From NCBI RefSeq assembly GCF_003330765.1, contig NZ_CP024902.1:1860001-1924000 (forward strand): 64,000 nt of DNA. The letters run 5' to 3'. The first letter of the stretch is position 1. Each line of letters begins with the position of its first letter. The translations under genes were made by a program, and so were the position numbers. The stretch is from Burkholderia pyrrocinia (GTDB taxonomy: Bacteria > Pseudomonadota > Gammaproteobacteria > Burkholderiales > Burkholderiaceae). The notes beneath the pieces were generated by a model. The model worked only from the letters and a program-made list of their open reading frames with translations. It made no database searches and had not been told where the DNA came from. Below are positions 59,969 through 64,000 of the stretch, in pieces.

Positions 59969-62900
59969 ATGCATCTGCTGCGCACCACGCCGGGCGGCTT
60001 CGTCGACGATACGCAGGGCGTCGTCCGGATCGATCAGCAGCCGGCCGACATCGTGATCCTGAGCTCGGCCGACACGACGCTGTCGCTGCTCGCGAGCGTC
60101 GTGCCGAGGCTGCCGGCCGGCTTCCCGAGCGTGCGGCTCGCGAACGTCACGTTCCTGCGGCAGCCGGCGTCCGTCGATTTCTATGTCGACGACGTGCTGC
60201 GCCACGCGAAGACGGTCGTGATCGATCATCTCGGCGGCGAAGCGTACTGGCCGTACGGGATCGAGCAGGCCGTGTCGCTCGCGTCGAAGCGCGGGCAGCA
60301 GCTCGCGATGTTCTCGGGCGACCTGCAGGAAGACCCGAACCTCGTCGCGAAGAGCACGGTCGCGCCCGACCGGTGCCGGCTGTGGTGGCGCTACCTGCGC
60401 GAGGGTGGCGTGCACAACGCCGAAGCGCTGCTGCGCAGCATTGCATTCCATACGCTCGGCTTCGGCGACGAACCCGAGCTGCCGCGCCCGCTGCCGGCTG
60501 CCGCGCTGTATCACCCCGCGCGCGATACGGCGAGCGTCGACGACTGGCGGCCGCGCTGGACGCCCGGCGCGCCCGTCGTCGCGATCCTGTTCTATCGCGC
60601 ACACTGGCAGGCCGCCAACACGGCCGTGTTCGACGCGCTGGCCGATGCGCTCGTGCAGGAAGGGCTGAATCCGCTGCCGATCGCGGTGACCTCGCTGAAG
60701 GACGCGGTGAGCCGCGAGGTCATCACGCGGCTCTGCGACACGCACGGCGTCGCGCTCGTGTTGAACACGACCGCGTTCGCGGCGGGCGCTATCGACGCTG
60801 CCGAGCCGGACGTGCTCGCCGGCGACGCACCGGTGCTGCAGGTGATCCTGTCCGGCGGCAATCGCGACGCCTGGGTGGCCGACAACCAGGGGCTGCACGC
60901 GCGCGACATCGCAATGCACATCGCGTTGCCCGAGGTCGACGGGCGCATCGTCACGCGTGCGGTGAGCTTCAAGGGGCTCGCGTATCGCTGTCCGCACACC
61001 GAGGTCGACGTCGTGCGCTACCAGCCGGACGCCGAACGGATCGCGTTCGTCGCGGCGCTGGCGCGCGGCTGGTGCAGGCTGCGCACGCTCGACAACGCGA
61101 GCAAGCGCGTTGCGCTGATTCTCGCGAACTATCCGCAAAGCGAAGGGCGGATCGGCAACGGCGTCGGGCTCGACACGCCGGCGTCCGCGCTGCGCGTGCT
61201 CGCGGCGCTGCGCGATGCGGGCTACGCGGTGGCCGACCTGCCGCCCGACGGCGACGCGCTGATCGCGCGGCTCGTCGAAGGCGTGACCAACGATGCGGCC
61301 GTGCATGCGCTGCGCCCGGCGTTCCAGAGTTTCGCGCTGGCCGACTACGTCGCGCATTTCGCGCGGCTGCCGGCGGCCGTGCGCGACGCGCTGAACGAGC
61401 GCTGGGGCGCGCCCGAAGCCGACCCGACGCTGCGCCACGGGCGTTTCACGATCGCCGGCTGGCGCGCGGGCAACGTGTTCGTCGGCATCCAGCCGTCGCG
61501 CTCGCGCGGCGAGAACGACTACGCGAGCTACCACGACGCGGATCTGGTGCCCCCGCACGCGTATCTCGCGTTCTATTTCTGGCTGCGCGACGCGTATTGC
61601 ATCGACGCGGTCATCCATCTCGGCAAGCACGGCAACCTCGAATGGCTGCCGGGCAAGAGCGTCGCGCTGTCCGACGCGTGCTGGCCCGACCTGACGCTCG
61701 GGCCGCTGCCGCACCTGTATCCGTTCATCGTCAACGATCCGGGCGAGGGCAGCCAGGCGAAGCGCCGCGCGCAGGCCGTGATCGTCGATCACCTGATGCC
61801 GCCGCTCACGCGCGCGGAAAGCTACGGCCCGCTGCAGGATCTCGAACGGCAGGTCGACGAATACTACGAAGCGCTGATGGTCGATGCGCGGCGCGCGAAG
61901 CTGCTGCGCAAGACGATCCTCGCGACGATCGCCGAGCACCGGCTGCACGACGAACTGAGCGTGTCGCCGCCGCGCGACGCGGGCGCCGAGGATGCGCTGC
62001 TGACGCGCGTCGACGCGTGGCTGTGCGAGTTGAAGGAAGCGCAGATTCGCGATGGGCTGCACGTGTTCGGTGTGTCGCCGGCCGATCGCCAGCGACGCGA
62101 CACGCTGCTCGCGCTCGCGCGCTTTCCGGTCAGCGACGGCAAGGGCCCGCGCGCGGGGCTGATCGGTGCGCTCGCGCGCGATCTCGCGCTCGGCGACGGC
62201 TTCGATCCGCTGTCGGCCGACTGGGCCGCGCCGTGGGCCGGCCCGCGTCCGGCGATCCTGCAGGCGCTCGACGCAGCGCCGTGGCGCCATGCGGGCGATA
62301 CGCGCGAGCGGCTCGAACGGCTCGCGCAGCACTGGCTGGACGGGCTGTGCGCGGCCACCGGCGGCAACCACGACACCGACGCGACACCGCCCGGCGAATG
62401 GCCGCAGACGCTCGCGGTGATCGAACGCGTCCGCTCGACGCTGATGCCAGCGCTCGACGCATGCGGCGGCGAGGAAATGCGCCAGTTGCTGCGCGGGCTC
62501 GACGGCCGCTTCGTGCCGCCGGGGCCGAGCGGCTCGCCGTCGCGCGGCCGTCCCGACGTGCTGCCGACCGGCCGCAACTTCTACTCGGTCGACACGCGCG
62601 CGGTGCCGACCCAGGCCGCGTGGACGCTCGGCCTGAAATCCGCGCAGCAACTGATCGAGCGCCATCTGCAGGATCACGGCGACTATCCGCGCGCGATCGG
62701 CCTGTCCGTATGGGGCACGGCGACGATGCGCACCGGCGGCGACGACATCGCGCAAGCGTTCGCGCTGCTCGGCGTGCGGCCGAAATGGGCGCACGGCAGC
62801 CATCGCGTGACCGACTTCGAGATCCTGCCGATCGAGATCTTCGACCGGCCGCGTATCGACGTGACGCTGCGCGTGTCGGGCTTCTTCCGCGACGCGTTCC

Positions 62901-63778
62901 CGAACCTGATGCACCTGTTCGACGCAGCCGTGCAGGCCGTCGCCGCGCTCGACGAGCCCGAGGAACTGAACCCGATCCGCGCGCGCATCGAGCGCGAACG
63001 CGCGAAATGGATCGCTCAGGGCGTGCTGCCCGACGAAGCGCGGCGCCGTGCCGGCTGGCGCGTGTTCGGTTCGCGTCCGGGCAGCTACGGCGCGGGCCTG
63101 CAGGACCTGATCGACCAGCGCCGCTGGCAGACCGACGCCGATCTCGCGGAAGCCTACCGCCAGTGGGGCGGCCACGCGTACGCGCAGAACAGCGCGGGCG
63201 ACGCCGCGCCCGACGTGTTCGGCGAGCGGCTGGCCGCGATCGACGTCGTCGTGCAGAACCAGGACAGCCGCGAGCACGACATCCTCGATTCGAACGACTA
63301 CTACCAGTTCCAGGGCGGGATGACGGCGGCCGTGCGGCACCTGTCCGGGCAGCAGCCGAGCCTCTACCACGGCGACCATGCGAACCCGGCCGCGCCGAAG
63401 ATGCGCACGCTGCGCGAGGAGATCGCGCGCGTGATCCGCTCGCGCGTCGTCAACCCGAAATGGCTCGACGGCGTGAAGCGCCACGGCTACAAGGGCGCGG
63501 CCGAGATGGCCGCGACCGTCGACTACCTGTACGGCTATGACGCGACCGCGCGCGTGCTGTCCGACCACCAGTACGCGCTCGTCGCCGACGCCTACCTGTT
63601 CGACGACGACACGCGCGCGTTCCTCGAACGGCACAATCCGAAGGCGCTGCACGGCATCTGCGAACGCTTTGTCGAGGCGATGCAGCGCGGCCTGTGGCAG
63701 CAGCCGGGCGACTATCGCGAACGGATCGAATCGGTCTGGCTCGCGAGCGAACAACTCCAGGAAGGGGAACGGCGATGA
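59969..63778 (+). CDS. cobN: CobN, cobaltochelatase large subunit
   Basis: 1269 aa, the usual length for aerobic CobN (BchH-like). Family segments are seen: DAVIHLGKHGNLEWLPGKSV (~residue 550), LYPFIVNDPGEGSQAKRRAQ, RPDVLPTGRNFYSVDTRAVP, and ATMRTGGDDIAQAFALLGVRP. It binds hydrogenobyrinic acid a,c-diamide and inserts cobalt with an AAA+ motor partner. Start ATG 59969 (MHLLRTTPGGFVDDTQGVVR) lies 6 nt after cobW. Its stop overlaps the ATG of the following ChlI-like gene, implying coupled synthesis with that motor. Confidence 0.96.
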   Translation: MHLLRTTPGGFVDDTQGVVRIDQQPADIVILSSADTTLSLLASVVPRLPAGFPSVRLANVTFLRQPASVDFYVDDVLRHAKTVVIDHLGGEAYWPYGIEQAVSLASKRGQQLAMFSGDLQEDPNLVAKSTVAPDRCRLWWRYLREGGVHNAEALLRSIAFHTLGFGDEPELPRPLPAAALYHPARDTASVDDWRPRWTPGAPVVAILFYRAHWQAANTAVFDALADALVQEGLNPLPIAVTSLKDAVSREVITRLCDTHGVALVLNTTAFAAGAIDAAEPDVLAGDAPVLQVILSGGNRDAWVADNQGLHARDIAMHIALPEVDGRIVTRAVSFKGLAYRCPHTEVDVVRYQPDAERIAFVAALARGWCRLRTLDNASKRVALILANYPQSEGRIGNGVGLDTPASALRVLAALRDAGYAVADLPPDGDALIARLVEGVTNDAAVHALRPAFQSFALADYVAHFARLPAAVRDALNERWGAPEADPTLRHGRFTIAGWRAGNVFVGIQPSRSRGENDYASYHDADLVPPHAYLAFYFWLRDAYCIDAVIHLGKHGNLEWLPGKSVALSDACWPDLTLGPLPHLYPFIVNDPGEGSQAKRRAQAVIVDHLMPPLTRAESYGPLQDLERQVDEYYEALMVDARRAKLLRKTILATIAEHRLHDELSVSPPRDAGAEDALLTRVDAWLCELKEAQIRDGLHVFGVSPADRQRRDTLLALARFPVSDGKGPRAGLIGALARDLALGDGFDPLSADWAAPWAGPRPAILQALDAAPWRHAGDTRERLERLAQHWLDGLCAATGGNHDTDATPPGEWPQTLAVIERVRSTLMPALDACGGEEMRQLLRGLDGRFVPPGPSGSPSRGRPDVLPTGRNFYSVDTRAVPTQAAWTLGLKSAQQLIERHLQDHGDYPRAIGLSVWGTATMRTGGDDIAQAFALLGVRPKWAHGSHRVTDFEILPIEIFDRPRIDVTLRVSGFFRDAFPNLMHLFDAAVQAVAALDEPEELNPIRARIERERAKWIAQGVLPDEARRRAGWRVFGSRPGSYGAGLQDLIDQRRWQTDADLAEAYRQWGGHAYAQNSAGDAAPDVFGERLAAIDVVVQNQDSREHDILDSNDYYQFQGGMTAAVRHLSGQQPSLYHGDHANPAAPKMRTLREEIARVIRSRVVNPKWLDGVKRHGYKGAAEMAATVDYLYGYDATARVLSDHQYALVADAYLFDDDTRAFLERHNPKALHGICERFVEAMQRGLWQQPGDYRERIESVWLASEQLQEGERR

Positions 63779-64000
63779 CCGATCCGACGATGCACCGCGC
63801 CCGCGCGGTTTTTCCGTTTGCGGCGCTCGTCGCGCAGGCTGCGTTGCAGCAGGCGCTGCTGCTCGCCGCGATCGACCCGTCGCTCGGCGGCGTGCTGGTG
63901 AGCGGGCCGCGCGGCACTGCGAAATCGACCGCCGCGCGCGGTCTCGCCGAGTTGCTGCCCGAAGGGCAGTTCGTCACGCTGCCGCTGTCGGCGAGCGACG
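63775..64000 (+). CDS. ChlI/BchI-like AAA+ ATPase, 3'-truncated by the window edge
   Basis: Only the first 75 codons are visible. MTDPTMHRARAVFPFAALVA is followed by a P-loop in GGVLVSGPRGTAKSTAARGL (Walker A GPRGTAKST ~residue 44), then AELLPEGQFVTLPLSAS. This is the N-terminus of the magnesium-chelatase I-subunit type. Overlapping cobN by 4 nt, it is expected to power the cobaltochelatase in place of CobS, a pairing seen in several proteobacteria; a ChlD-like gene may follow beyond the window. ATG 63775 is supported by GGAAGGGG upstream. Confidence 0.85.
   Translation, partial: MTDPTMHRARAVFPFAALVAQAALQQALLLAAIDPSLGGVLVSGPRGTAKSTAARGLAELLPEGQFVTLPLSASD

Noticed and set aside
58889..63754. 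A 1621-codon open frame on the minus strand opposite cobW and cobN
   Set aside because: It is a GC-driven shadow of two well-recognised genes with no start signal or protein family features.
1..64000. CRISPR array, rRNA or tRNA genes
   Set aside because: No regularly spaced direct repeats and no recognisable structural RNA gene were seen on either strand.

Overview
The window is high-GC DNA whose gene content and order match chromosome 1 of a Burkholderia cepacia complex species. The diagnostic part is a complete ornibactin locus (orbS-H-G-C-D-B-F, orbE, orbI-J-K-pvdA-orbA-pvdF-orbL). It is flanked by an AmrAB-type RND pump and a chaperone/usher pilus on one side and by aerobic cobalamin genes on the other. 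The exact species cannot be fixed from this sequence alone.

Layout. 1-3.5 kb: the end of a YVTN beta-propeller protein, then a polar amino acid ABC transporter (binding protein and two permeases, no ATPase in view). 3.5-5.1 kb: a minus-strand M23/LytM peptidase and a structured region that may hold a small RNA. 5.1-11.7 kb: a TetR repressor divergent from an RND efflux operon, with a perfect 20-bp palindrome between them. 11.7-17.4 kb: a low-GC regulatory region, then pilin, usher, chaperone and tip adhesin. 17.5-17.9 kb: two small minus-strand secreted or lipoprotein genes.

18.2-48.6 kb: ornibactin. OrbS (ECF sigma factor, under a Fur-like box) should read three promoters found here, upstream of orbH, orbE and orbI. 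All have the form TAAA-rich box, 14 nt, CGTC. The four adenylation domains read by eye give hydroxyornithine-like, Asp (DLTKVGHVGK), Ser (DVWHVSLIDK) and hydroxyornithine-like (DGEYTGGITK). This matches the acyl-OH-Orn, beta-OH-Asp, Ser, formyl-OH-Orn, putrescine order of ornibactin. PvdA, PvdF, OrbL/OrbK and OrbG supply the hydroxylated, formylated, acylated and beta-hydroxylated residues. OrbE exports the product. OrbA, OrbF, OrbD, OrbC and OrbB handle re-uptake and iron release.

48.7-53.7 kb: a compact accessory stretch with three toxin-antitoxin-type modules: VapBC, an AbiEi/AbiEii-like pair with a 57-bp near-palindromic promoter, and ParD with a frameshifted ParE. An M20 amidohydrolase lies among them. 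53.7-64 kb: cobalamin synthesis. cobA-cobE-cobO-cobB run on the minus strand. A NiCoT-type transporter, cobW, cobN and the start of a ChlI-like ATPase run on the plus strand. Each arm is headed by its own cobalamin riboswitch in one divergent control region. No rRNA, tRNA, CRISPR array or intact insertion sequence was seen.
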